From the NCBI GenBank assembly GCA_016866815.1, contig VGKZ01000048.1, positions 1 to 8,325 of the forward strand: DNA of 8,325 bases, given 5' to 3'. Shown here in pieces: positions 1-8,317 of the stretch. A program made the translations under genes and the position numbers. This DNA is from Candidatus Peregrinibacteria bacterium. GTDB lineage: Bacteria > Patescibacteriota > Gracilibacteria > Peribacterales > Peribacteraceae. Each line of letters starts with the position of its first letter. The first letter of the stretch is position 1. The notes below the pieces were generated by a model. That model did no database searches. It was given only the letters and a program-made list of their open reading frames with translations, and was not told the origin of the DNA.

Positions 1-1
1 T

Positions 2-2569
2 GCTGTTCTCCGCTGGAATACGATCCTCCTCAACGCTATGTCGGAGGACACGACGGGAAACTTCGGCGCAGGGCTCCATAACAATCCAGGTGCAGCACCG
101 CGCACACAGGCAATCGTGCACGCGGCTATTTTTGATGCCCTGAACTCGATTACCAGAACGCACGAACCGTACAGAACACTGGTCCCCGTGCAGCAGAACT
201 CAGCGAACATCGATGCTGCAGTTGCCACTGCAGGCTACCTCACGATGAAAGCCATGTACCCGAATCAGTCAGAGATGATCGATGAAGAGTACGCAGTGCA
301 CATTGCGGAAATTGCCGACGGTCCGGAAAAGGACCTGGGCATCATCGTCGGAAACATCGTGGCACAGAACATCATTGCTGAACGCACAAACGACGGCTCA
401 GAGATCGTTGGCGACTACACACCGAGCGACCAGCCCGGCTTCCACCGCAAAGACCCCATAAACCCGGAGCAACCGTTCTGGGGACCAGTCTGGGGAGCTG
501 TGACGCCATTCGTTCTGGAGAACGGCTCACAATTTAGAGCGCCTGAGCCGCCGGCTCTGGACAGCGAAGAGTACGCGAACGCCTACAATGAGGTGAAGTC
601 ACTTGGCGGTGACAGTGTGAACACGCCAACTGACCGTACGGAGGAGCAAACGGAAATCGGGCTTTTCTGGGCTTACGACGGTGGGAGAAAAATGGGCGTA
701 CCGCCCCGCCTGTACAACAAGATCGCGCACCAGATCGCAATCGAACAGGGTAATACCATGGAAGACAATGCGCGCCTCTTTGCCCTCATGAATCTGGCAC
801 AGGCTGACGCAGGTATTGCCGCATGGGAATCGAAGTACTACTACAACTACTGGCGACCGGTTATCGGCATTCGCGAATCGGACCAAGGGACCGGGCCGTC
901 CGGTATTGGCGATGGAAACGATGCAACCGAAGGTGATACAGAGTGGACTCCGCTTGGGGCACCATCAACCAACAATACCGTACCTGACTTCACACCACCG
1001 TTCCCAGCCTATCCATCCGGCCATGCAACGTTTGGCGCATCAACCATGCATCTTCAGTCACTCTTCTACGGAAACGACAACATACCGTTCACCTTCACAT
1101 CCGATGAACTCAACGGTGTGACACTGGATAACGACGGTTCAACGCGCCCGCTCTCGCCACGAAGCTTTGAGAGCTTCACCGAAGCAATGGAGGAAAATGG
1201 TAGGAGCCGTATCTATCTGGGCATCCACTGGCAGTTTGACGCGGATGCCGGCATCGAAATAGGTACCAATATCGCAGAGTACACATTCGCGAATTTTCTG
1301 AGACCCACGGAGGAACTGTCGCCCTGTATTCCCGAAGGCGAAGAGGGAGAAGGTGTCCCGTGCATAGACGCAGAGGATTATGACCTTACGGGAACCATGA
1401 CAGCTCCGATCTCCGTTCAACGCGGAAGTTCGTTTGCGGCAAGTCTCAACATTCTCAATGCAGGACCAGGCAACGCCGAAGATGCGAGCATTGCAGTAAC
1501 TCTCCCGGCGGGCATCACACTGAACGCCGTCAATTCCGGAACATGTTCCGCAACGGGATCGACATTGGTGTGCAATGAAATGGATGTAGCTTCCGGCTCT
1601 ACTGTAAGGGCTGAGATTGAATTAAGCGTTTCGGAAGAACATGCGTGCCCGAGTGAAATTACCTTCACTCCGGTTGTCACATCCTCGGACAGTAACGACT
1701 ACTACGGTCCGAATAACAACGGAGACACTGTAACGGTTGCCGTAGACTGTGAACCGGAAAACGATTTGAGCGCAACGCTCACCGGACCGTCATCGGTCGA
1801 TGAAGGAAGCAGCATGATTCTCAACCTGAGGATTGCCAATGCTGGCCCATCAGGTGCTGCTACCGCGTACGGCGAAATTCCTCTTGTTGCAGGGGTCAGC
1901 TTTGATGCAGACCGCAGCGGAAGCCAGTGCGTACAGAACGGAAGTGTCATTCGCTGCACCACGCAGGGTATTGCGCCGCAAGGAAGCGTCAACTACGCAG
2001 TCGCATTCAACAAACTTTCGCTCGTATCCTGCGGCACTGACTTCAGTTATCAGGCAACGGTGCACTCCGGCGAACATGAGCTCAACGAATCTGACAATAC
2101 CTCATCTGTTGTCACCGTGACGGTGAACTGTGTGGAGAATTCCCAGGGTGGCGCCGGACAGACTATTGAAGACATACGCGAGGAAATACGCGAAAGAGAG
2201 CACAGTGCTTCTGAGCCCGGTTCCTCGCGTGGAAGCGGAACGAACGAGGCCCTTACGACACTGGCACTCCTCTGCCACAGAAACGGCATGGCAACGGCGG
2301 GCGCATTCACAGGATCCTACAGAGTCCGGGGGAATACGGATAGGACCAAGACTCTCGTAGCTGCGGATGAAGAATTGATCATTGACGGCTTCACGGAAAG
2401 CGAACGGGCGATTCTCTGCGGCATGAAGAAGTTCATGAATCAGGAAGATATGCCCAAGCGCCAAACACCCGAATACCGTGAGTGGCTCATCGCAAGAATC
2501 GCCGAGACGCTCCACAAAACGGCGGAGGAGGTTGCAGATGCGCTCGCAAGCGAGACCCTCTGCAAATAG
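2..2569 (+). CDS. Vanadium-dependent haloperoxidase / PAP2-family protein with two DUF11 repeats (5' partial)
   Basis: The frame is open to the window edge. The residues before the first ATG (position 38), reading VLRWNTILLNA, look like the usual N-terminal helix of bacterial vanadium haloperoxidase-like proteins. No Shine-Dalgarno precedes that ATG, so the real start, and any signal peptide, lie upstream. Numbering from that Met, the full PAP2/haloperoxidase signature is present: K266-x6-R273-P, then P326-S-G-H329, then S390-R391-x5-H397-x3-D401. In the family these residues bind vanadate or phosphate, with H397 as axial ligand and H329 as acid/base. The enzyme may therefore oxidise halides with peroxide or act as an acid phosphatase, and sequence alone does not decide. 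Residues 447-572 and 574-700 are two DUF11-type beta-sandwich repeats, each with four similarly spaced cysteines, which suggests an extracytoplasmic location. Residues 703-843 start with a charged stretch (EDIREEIRERE) and continue into a helical, cysteine-containing tail I do not recognise. There is no LPXTG anchor. The stop is TAG. Confidence 0.9.
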   Translation, partial: AVLRWNTILLNAMSEDTTGNFGAGLHNNPGAAPRTQAIVHAAIFDALNSITRTHEPYRTLVPVQQNSANIDAAVATAGYLTMKAMYPNQSEMIDEEYAVHIAEIADGPEKDLGIIVGNIVAQNIIAERTNDGSEIVGDYTPSDQPGFHRKDPINPEQPFWGPVWGAVTPFVLENGSQFRAPEPPALDSEEYANAYNEVKSLGGDSVNTPTDRTEEQTEIGLFWAYDGGRKMGVPPRLYNKIAHQIAIEQGNTMEDNARLFALMNLAQADAGIAAWESKYYYNYWRPVIGIRESDQGTGPSGIGDGNDATEGDTEWTPLGAPSTNNTVPDFTPPFPAYPSGHATFGASTMHLQSLFYGNDNIPFTFTSDELNGVTLDNDGSTRPLSPRSFESFTEAMEENGRSRIYLGIHWQFDADAGIEIGTNIAEYTFANFLRPTEELSPCIPEGEEGEGVPCIDAEDYDLTGTMTAPISVQRGSSFAASLNILNAGPGNAEDASIAVTLPAGITLNAVNSGTCSATGSTLVCNEMDVASGSTVRAEIELSVSEEHACPSEITFTPVVTSSDSNDYYGPNNNGDTVTVAVDCEPENDLSATLTGPSSVDEGSSMILNLRIANAGPSGAATAYGEIPLVAGVSFDADRSGSQCVQNGSVIRCTTQGIAPQGSVNYAVAFNKLSLVSCGTDFSYQATVHSGEHELNESDNTSSVVTVTVNCVENSQGGAGQTIEDIREEIREREHSASEPGSSRGSGTNEALTTLALLCHRNGMATAGAFTGSYRVRGNTDRTKTLVAADEELIIDGFTESERAILCGMKKFMNQEDMPKRQTPEYREWLIARIAETLHKTAEEVADALASETLCK

Positions 2570-2603
2570 TCCGGATCTCATGTACGAACGGCACCAGGAG
2601 TGC

Positions 2604-2879
2604 TCAGGACTTTTCGGTAAGGCTTGCTGTTCCGTTCAAGATGCTCAGGCCATCGAGAGCCTTTCGAACGTTGCCCGAGATTGAGATGGGGACGTCGCGT
2701 ATCTGCACGACTCCCGTGTCGACGTGCCACAGGAGATCCCGAAGTGCGTGAATCGTTGTCATCTGTTGATGAATCGCTTCGTTCTGGGGAGTGGAAATGA
2801 TTCTCTTGCCGGGCCAGAACTGAAGTGTCTCAACGTGTTCGCCTAAGGGAAATCTTGAAATCGTTTTCCTGCGTGCCAT
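2604..2879 (-). CDS. Small hypothetical protein, 91 aa
   Basis: I do not recognise this protein. It starts MARRKTISRF and is basic at the N-terminus, with no transmembrane segment or signal peptide. The middle (about residues 33-62) looks helical and then mixed, including HALRDLLWHVDTG, and the tail is polar. The case for a real gene is the ribosome binding site AGGGTGAT just before the ATG, a close match to the extended anti-Shine-Dalgarno complement, together with the fact that the stretch is not covered by any other credible gene. It converges on the haloperoxidase gene, with 34 bases between the two stops. Those bases hold only a weak 4-bp hairpin (GCAC/GTGC, 2591-2603) without a T run. 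The protein is probably cytoplasmic. It could still be a chance frame, because it is short and has no known motif. Confidence 0.5.
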   Translation of the reverse strand: MARRKTISRFPLGEHVETLQFWPGKRIISTPQNEAIHQQMTTIHALRDLLWHVDTGVVQIRDVPISISGNVRKALDGLSILNGTASLTEKS

Positions 2880-2882
2880 GCA

Positions 2883-2890
2883 ATCACCCT
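2883..2890 (-). promoter_or_regulatory. Ribosome binding site of the 91-aa gene
   Basis: On the minus strand this reads AGGGTGAT, three bases before the ATG at 2879. It matches the AGGAGGTGAT complement of the 16S rRNA 3' end at most positions, with the GGTG core about five bases from the start. It is the main reason for accepting the small gene and for choosing this start. Confidence 0.5.
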
Positions 2891-2979
2891 AGGTTGAGGA
2901 AGAACTCATGACAAGTAAAACAACCTTCGACTTCGTGCCATGGAGACATACGGTGAGGAAGGCTTGGTTCGCTCAGAGT

Positions 2980-3143
2980 CATTCGAGTCGGCCGAAAAGC
3001 CCGTGGCCGGAGTCCGCCGAAGACGAACGACGACCACCCTTCGACAAGCTCAGGGTCGTTCGACTCAAAAAGAAATCGAAGGACCGTGAGCGAACGCAGT
3101 GAGTCGAACGGTGAACGAGGCGCCGAAGGCGCCGAGTCGAATG
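2980..3143. repeat. Intergenic cluster of nested inverted repeats, with a CCTTCGACAAGCTCAGG-type element
   Basis: The patch is bounded by imperfect inverted copies: CATTCGAGTCGGC (2980-2992) and GCCGAGTCGAATG (3131-3143) match at 12 of 13 positions. Inside are several further palindromes. ACCCT/AGGGT (3036-3040 and 3052-3056) is flanked by CGAACG/CGTTCG (3024-3029 and 3057-3062). An 11-bp perfect inverted repeat pairs 3057-3067 with 3100-3110. GGCGCC-gaa-GGCGCC lies at 3119-3133. Several arms share bases, so alternative foldings compete. The core CCTTCGACAAGCTCAGG (3039-3055) is, from memory, a REP-like sequence scattered between genes in many genomes. On the minus strand the cluster lies immediately downstream of tRNA-Tyr. 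The GGCGCC hairpin would form 8 bases after CCA. A weaker ACCGT/ACGGT hairpin (3083-3112) is followed by a T-rich stretch (plus-strand 3067-3075), so the region may end or protect the tRNA transcript. No flanking target-site duplication is visible. Confidence 0.6.
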
Positions 3144-3227
3144 GTGGGCCGGGAGGGACTCGAACCCCCGAAGGCGTAAGCCACCTGATTTACAGTCAGG
3201 CGCGTTTGACCACTTCGCTACCGACCC
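3142..3227 (-). tRNA. trnY: tRNA-Tyr, anticodon GTA
   Basis: The minus strand folds as a complete class II tRNA of 86 bases including an encoded CCA (3142-3144). The acceptor arms GGGTCGG and CCGGCCC pair in all seven positions with one G-T wobble, and the discriminator base is A. The D stem is GCG/CGC. The anticodon stem CCTGA/TCAGG encloses the loop CTGTAAA, with anticodon GTA at 3191-3193, which decodes tyrosine UAY codons. The long variable arm has a GGC/GCC stem (TGGCTTACGCCTTC), as expected for bacterial tRNA-Tyr. The T arm is GGGGG-TTCGAGT-C with one G-T pair. The gene lies between the exporter operon and the repeat cluster, in the same direction as the operon, with its own likely promoter upstream. 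Confidence 0.97.
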
Positions 3228-3241
3228 ACGTACGCAAGCCT

Positions 3242-3270
3242 ATTCTAGGGTCATTTACGGAATCATTCAA
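3242..3270 (-). promoter_or_regulatory. Sigma-70-type promoter for tRNA-Tyr
   Basis: On the minus strand, a -35 box TTGAAT (3265-3270; 4 of 6 to TTGACA) and a -10 box TAGAAT (3242-3247; 5 of 6 to TATAAT) are separated by exactly 17 bases. The -10 box ends 14 bases before the mature tRNA 5' end, so transcription would start with a leader of about 7 bases, which RNase P would remove. The position, in the short gap after the last exporter gene, fits an independent promoter for the tRNA. Confidence 0.6.
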
Positions 3271-3278
3271 CGTATCAG

Positions 3279-3297
3279 AGGGTCTTCTCAAGGCCCT
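3279..3297 (-). terminator. Weak hairpin after the exporter operon, possible terminator
   Basis: On the minus strand the sequence AGGG-c-CTT-gag-AAG-a-CCCT can form a stem of 4 plus 3 pairs with one mismatch. It lies 11 bases after the stop of permease 2 and just before the tRNA promoter. This is the right place to end the operon message, but no T run follows, so it is at best a weak or factor-assisted terminator, or an mRNA 3'-end stabiliser. Confidence 0.25.
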
Positions 3298-3308
3298 TCG
3301 ACAGCTGA

Positions 3309-4525
<1,217 letters not shown>

Positions 4526-4526
<1 letters not shown>

Positions 4527-5758
4527 TACTCGTAACGGAGTGCCTCTATGGGGGAAAGGAGAGATGCTTTACGTGCGGGATACATTCCAAAACCGAGCCC
4601 CGTAATAAAGGCCATGATGAGTGCGATGAAAATGGCAGGTATCGAAATCGCAAAAACATACGTCGCAAGAAACTTGTGAACCACTGCGGCGGTGAGTAGG
4701 GCAAAACTTACACCAAAGATCACTCCGACGGCTCCTGCGATCACGGTGAGAAAGACAGCCTCGAGAAGAAACTGCAGGAGGATATCCATTCGCTTGGCTC
4801 CGATAGCTTTTCGAAGACCAATTTCACACGTGCGCTCGGTAACGGCAACGAGCATGATATTCATGATACCAATGCCGCCGACGATCAAGGATATCCCTGC
4901 AACCGTCGTGATGAAAATGGTGAGTCCGAGGGACACTGTTCCAAGAATGTCATTCGCCTGCTCTGAACTGCGCACGATGAAGTCATCCTTCGTCGTATCG
5001 TTATCCGGGTTCACAATTCCATGACGAGTGCGAAGCAGATACATCACGTCATCGAAGGCCAGAGTAAAATCACCTGTTGCCTGCATCGTGACGACGTTGA
5101 AGTACTTCTGACCAGTCGCAGCGCGTGCGACCGAAAGCGGTACAAACACGAATTCGTCTGCATTCTGGAAAAATTGCGTTCCGATAGACTCAAGAGTTCC
5201 CACGACAGTATAGGGACGATCACCGAGAACAATCCTCTTGCCGATGGGGTCTTCCCTTCCGAAGAGAGCATCCGAAATTTCCGAACCGAGTACGGCGACA
5301 TTTCTTCCACCGGAAATGTCTTTCTCGTCGAGCAACCGCCCCTGTGCAACAGTCACTTCACGGTTGCGGAAGTAATTAGGAACGGTTCCCACCACACGAG
5401 GCTCTGTTTCCTCGCGCCCATAGCGCGCCTTTTCGATATTCATGAACATCGCAGGTGCGATACTCGTCACAGTTGTGAGGTTCTCAAGTGCGCTGACATC
5501 CCCCTGCGTGAGGCTGTCATAACCAGCCTGTAGGGGACCTTGACCCCCTCCTTCCTGCTGTCCGGGGAAAATAACCATACTGCGAGCTCCGATGGAACTG
5601 ATCTGACTCAGGATGAGCTTCTCCATGCTCGCACCCACCGCCGTCATGAGGACCACTGATCCTACTCCTATGACGACGCCGAGCATTGTGAGAAGGGATC
5701 TCCTTCCGTTACGGAGGAGTGAATGCCCTGCCGCCAGGAGATTATCACGTACTCTCAT
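4526..5758 (-). CDS. MacB/FtsX-type ABC transporter permease 1
   Basis: This 410-aa protein has the same architecture as its downstream neighbour. TM1 is at about 21-43, an extracytoplasmic core domain spans about 44-270, TM2 lies at about 273-303 (GGIGIMNIMLVAV), TM3 at about 328-358 and TM4 at about 366-393. It ends PARKASLLSPIEALRYE, the classic end of this family. A glycine- and glutamine-rich stretch (GQQEGGGQG, 66-74) early in the ectodomain differs from permease 2. The coupling segment reads ERTCEIGLRKAIGA, with Cys311 where Arg or Lys is commoner. The start lies 5 bases after the ATPase stop, with only a weak purine-rich site before the ATG, so expression probably depends on the upstream gene. 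The strong similarity to permease 2 indicates an old tandem duplication. At about 400 aa each, both match stand-alone YknZ-type permeases and not the roughly 650-aa ATPase-fused MacB of Gram-negative bacteria. Confidence 0.93.
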
Positions 5759-5763
5759 ACATT

Positions 5764-6513
5764 CTACCGTAGTTCTCTACCCTGGGCGGCGATGATGCGT
5801 TGGAAATCCCTACTGTCACTTTCGATATGCCCGTCCTTGATGTGAATGATGCGTTCGGCATGCTGTGCGGTGGCCGTTTCATGCGTAACGAGAATGATCG
5901 TCTTCCCGCTCTGATCATGGAGTTTCTGTAGGGCCTCCATGACGTTCTTGCCGGAGGCACTGTCAAGGTTTCCTGTCGGCTCGTCAGCGAAGAGTACATC
6001 CGGATCGGACACGAGCGCACGTGCGATGGCCACCCGCTGCTGCTGTCCTCCGGAAAGCTGGTTGGTGAAGTACTCTGCCCGTTCCATCAGGCCGACGGCG
6101 TCAATGGCCTTCAAAGCACGCTCACGACGCTCCGAAACTGGTATCGTCGGATGATAGAGAAGCGGCAGGATCACATTCTCCAGAACGGACGTCCGTGGAA
6201 GCAAATTGAATGCCTGGAAGACGAAACTGACTCTGGTTGCGCGGATCTGTGCAAGCTGATCATCACTTATGCTCGCTACCGGTTCACCGCGAAAGAGGTA
6301 CGTTCCGCCGGTCGACTGGTCCAGGAATCCGAGAATATGCATGAGGGTGGATTTACCCGATCCTGAGGGGCCCATGATGGCAACGAACTCGCCCTCATTG
6401 ATTTTCAGATCAATGCCGTGAAGAACCGGCGTCTCCAATTCGTCGCTTCTGTAGACCTTCTTCAGTCCAATCGTCTGAATCAGCGGCGCTTTCGTGGAGG
6501 AATTCTTGTCCAT
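5764..6513 (-). CDS. ABC transporter ATP-binding protein, MacB/LolD/YknY type
   Basis: This 249-aa cytoplasmic ATPase powers the exporter, with all motifs intact. Walker A is GPSGSGKST (48-56), the Q-loop is Q100 (FVFQAFNLLPR, the typical MacB/LolD wording), and the signature is LSGGQQQR (153-160). Walker B is DVLFADEP (172-179) with catalytic E178, the D-loop is NLDS (182-185) and the H-loop is H211 (LVTHE). The length matches stand-alone members of the family. It is the second gene of the operon. Its ATG is 3 bases after the adaptor stop and lacks a strong Shine-Dalgarno, so it is probably translationally coupled. A single ATPase gene serving two permease genes implies an ATPase homodimer under a permease heterodimer, or two alternative homodimeric permeases. 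Confidence 0.96.
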   Translation of the reverse strand: MDKNSSTKAPLIQTIGLKKVYRSDELETPVLHGIDLKINEGEFVAIMGPSGSGKSTLMHILGFLDQSTGGTYLFRGEPVASISDDQLAQIRATRVSFVFQAFNLLPRTSVLENVILPLLYHPTIPVSERRERALKAIDAVGLMERAEYFTNQLSGGQQQRVAIARALVSDPDVLFADEPTGNLDSASGKNVMEALQKLHDQSGKTIILVTHETATAQHAERIIHIKDGHIESDSRDFQRIIAAQGRELR

Positions 6514-6516
6514 TGC

Positions 6517-8307
6517 TCATTGCTTGATAAGCACGATGACATCCTGACCTTCGGCTATGCCCGAGACAATCTCGATATCATCGACCGTCTCCATGCCGGT
6601 GACCACACGAATGTCCCTGCTGCCATTCTTCGCATCTGGGACGCGGACGATGATCTCGCCTTGCTCATCCTTCACGACCGATCGAGCCGGAACGAAAATG
6701 GTGTCCTCCTTCACCGACGTGATGATGTCCGTATCGCCTGTCATGCCGATTTTGAACGCCTCATCAGGCTTCAGGAAGTCCAGGACTATGCGGTACTTAG
6801 GCACACCGTCGGCAATGGTGGCGGCAGGATCGATCTCGCTGACACGGAGGGCAAAGGGGGTTCCAGGAAATGCATCGAGGAGAATCGATCCGCTTTGAGA
6901 CGTCCGGACCTTCGGAATATCGATTTCGGAAACGTACACTTCCAAGCGATACGGGGAACTACCGAGTATGGTCATCGCTGGTCCCGTTTCACTGAACTGA
7001 CCGGGAGTGAACTCGCCCTGCTTCAGATTCACCTTCGTAATGGTCCCATCGATCGGAGCCTTGAGTACGGTGTCATCTTCATCCGATTGCGCCTTCAGCA
7101 AATCCCCTCTCGCCTGCTGCACTCTGCCTCGCGCCGCATCAATATCTGATTTTCGCGTTCCCGCTTTCTTCAAATTCAGTTGTGCCTCGGAAATCCGAAG
7201 GGAAGTTTGGTATGTCTGTATATCGGCCTCTGCCTGGTCACGAGCCCCCTGCGCGGTGATCAGAGCCGACTCTTCCGCTGCGATTTTCGTGTCGTAAACT
7301 GCAGAGGCATCATGCAGAGACTGCATGGCTGCATCAATATCCGAGAGAGCTGAGTGCATATTCTTCTTCTCCGTGGCTAGGGTCGATTTCAAATTCTCCT
7401 TCTTCGCTGAACTGAAGAGCGCAAGTGGCTCAAGCGAAAGGATAAAATCATAGGACCGCTGCACAATGTTGGCAGTACCGGAAACCGCAAACCGTGCTGC
7501 AGTGAGCGCGTCTGCTGCTTCGCGGTAGTTCTTGGGGCTATAGGACAGTGCTGATGCAGCCTGGACATCCCTGCGGATTTTCATCAAATTGGATTCCAGT
7601 TCCGAATACGCATACGGCTGTTGCTGAACGAGGATATTTTCGAGAGTGACATCCAGGAAAACGCCGTCGATAACACCGATGGATGTCTGTGCAATGGTCA
7701 GCTGTTTTTCAGCAGTACTGCCTGCTGTGGTGACCTCACCGGTCAGATTGATACGCGCCTCGTCACGCAGGAGCACGAGCTTCTGCTTCGCCTTTTCCAA
7801 CGAGGCAATCGCTGTTTCCATTTTCGATTCTGTATACGCAAGTGCCGCACGCTTATTTTCGACCTCCGCTTCCGCAATGGCGATATCCTCCGGTCGCGAT
7901 CCCTCCTCGAGGGCTTTGAGCTCAGCGAGGGCAGTAGTCAACCTGGCGGAAGCGGATACTACAGAGGCATGAACACTTCCCGACCGCAGCTTCGCCAAGA
8001 CCTGACCTGCTATGACAACCGAACCTTCGTCAACGAAGACCTCCTCGACGATTCCTGAAACGGGAAACTTCAATTCAAGATCCTTTTCCGAAATCACCGT
8101 GCCGACGGCTTCGACAGTCTGCGTGAGTGTGCCGCGCCTGGCCTTCCCGAGAACGTACTCAGGTGGAGTCTCGGTTGCCAGAAACTTTACGAGGAGAAGG
8201 AGCGGGATTCCGACGAGGAGAACCGAGAGCGTCAGCTTCCAGCGCCTGCGGAGAATGCGGGCAATGCCTTTGATAGAGGAAAAGAACTGATCGAATATTG
8301 TATTCAA
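6517..8307 (-). CDS. Membrane fusion protein / periplasmic-adaptor-like (HlyD/MacA/YknX family)
   Basis: The 596-aa adaptor links the permeases to the outside of the membrane. A basic N-terminus (RRRWK) precedes one transmembrane anchor at about residues 24-43, with no lipobox. The first lipoyl half lies at 80-107 (FPVSGIVEEVFVDEGS), then a very long helical region at about 112-408, then the second lipoyl half at 412-437 (LKAPIDGTITKVNLKQGE). A beta-barrel domain (about 452-530) and a membrane-proximal domain (531-596) follow. The entry and exit of the hairpin carry similar motifs, EGSRPEDIAIAEAEV and AGTRKSDIDAARGRV, as is common in this family. The hairpin is longer than in typical MacA/YknX proteins (about 370-390 aa in all) because of a helical insertion at about 195-340. 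The start used is TTG with AGGGG five bases upstream. The frame stays open to the window edge, so an earlier start cannot be excluded. It is the first visible gene of the operon, whose promoter is outside the window. Confidence 0.92.
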   Translation of the reverse strand: MNTIFDQFFSSIKGIARILRRRWKLTLSVLLVGIPLLLLVKFLATETPPEYVLGKARRGTLTQTVEAVGTVISEKDLELKFPVSGIVEEVFVDEGSVVIAGQVLAKLRSGSVHASVVSASARLTTALAELKALEEGSRPEDIAIAEAEVENKRAALAYTESKMETAIASLEKAKQKLVLLRDEARINLTGEVTTAGSTAEKQLTIAQTSIGVIDGVFLDVTLENILVQQQPYAYSELESNLMKIRRDVQAASALSYSPKNYREAADALTAARFAVSGTANIVQRSYDFILSLEPLALFSSAKKENLKSTLATEKKNMHSALSDIDAAMQSLHDASAVYDTKIAAEESALITAQGARDQAEADIQTYQTSLRISEAQLNLKKAGTRKSDIDAARGRVQQARGDLLKAQSDEDDTVLKAPIDGTITKVNLKQGEFTPGQFSETGPAMTILGSSPYRLEVYVSEIDIPKVRTSQSGSILLDAFPGTPFALRVSEIDPAATIADGVPKYRIVLDFLKPDEAFKIGMTGDTDIITSVKEDTIFVPARSVVKDEQGEIIVRVPDAKNGSRDIRVVTGMETVDDIEIVSGIAEGQDVIVLIKQ

Positions 8308-8312
8308 AGAAA

Positions 8313-8317
8313 CCCCT
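8313..8317 (-). promoter_or_regulatory. Probable ribosome binding site for the adaptor gene, supporting a TTG start
   Basis: On the minus strand AGGGG lies five bases before the TTG at 8307. No ATG or GTG is in frame between the TTG and the window edge, and the first transmembrane segment follows at a normal distance, so TTG is the best start in view. Confidence 0.4.

Noticed and set aside
38..2569. ATG at 38 as the true start of the haloperoxidase gene
   Set aside because: The frame is open to the window edge, the upstream residues fit the family N-terminal helix, and no ribosome binding site precedes this ATG.
2102..2581. 159-aa minus-strand frame opposite the haloperoxidase C-terminus
   Set aside because: The plus-strand reading frame is continuous and credible there, and the antisense product has no recognisable feature.
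2908..3102. 64-aa plus-strand frame preceded by a GAGGA-like site
   Set aside because: Most of it translates the palindromic repeat cluster (PPFDKLRVV is the familiar false translation of such repeats), and the composition is that of non-coding sequence.
2980..3143. Miniature inverted-repeat transposable element
   Set aside because: The outer arms are inverted repeats, but no target-site duplication flanks them and the right arm overlaps the tRNA CCA. Kept as a repeat cluster only.
6418..7149. 243-aa plus-strand frame opposite the adaptor and ATPase genes
   Set aside because: It is a shadow of the strongly supported minus-strand genes, with no domain and an Arg/His-rich composition typical of antisense frames.
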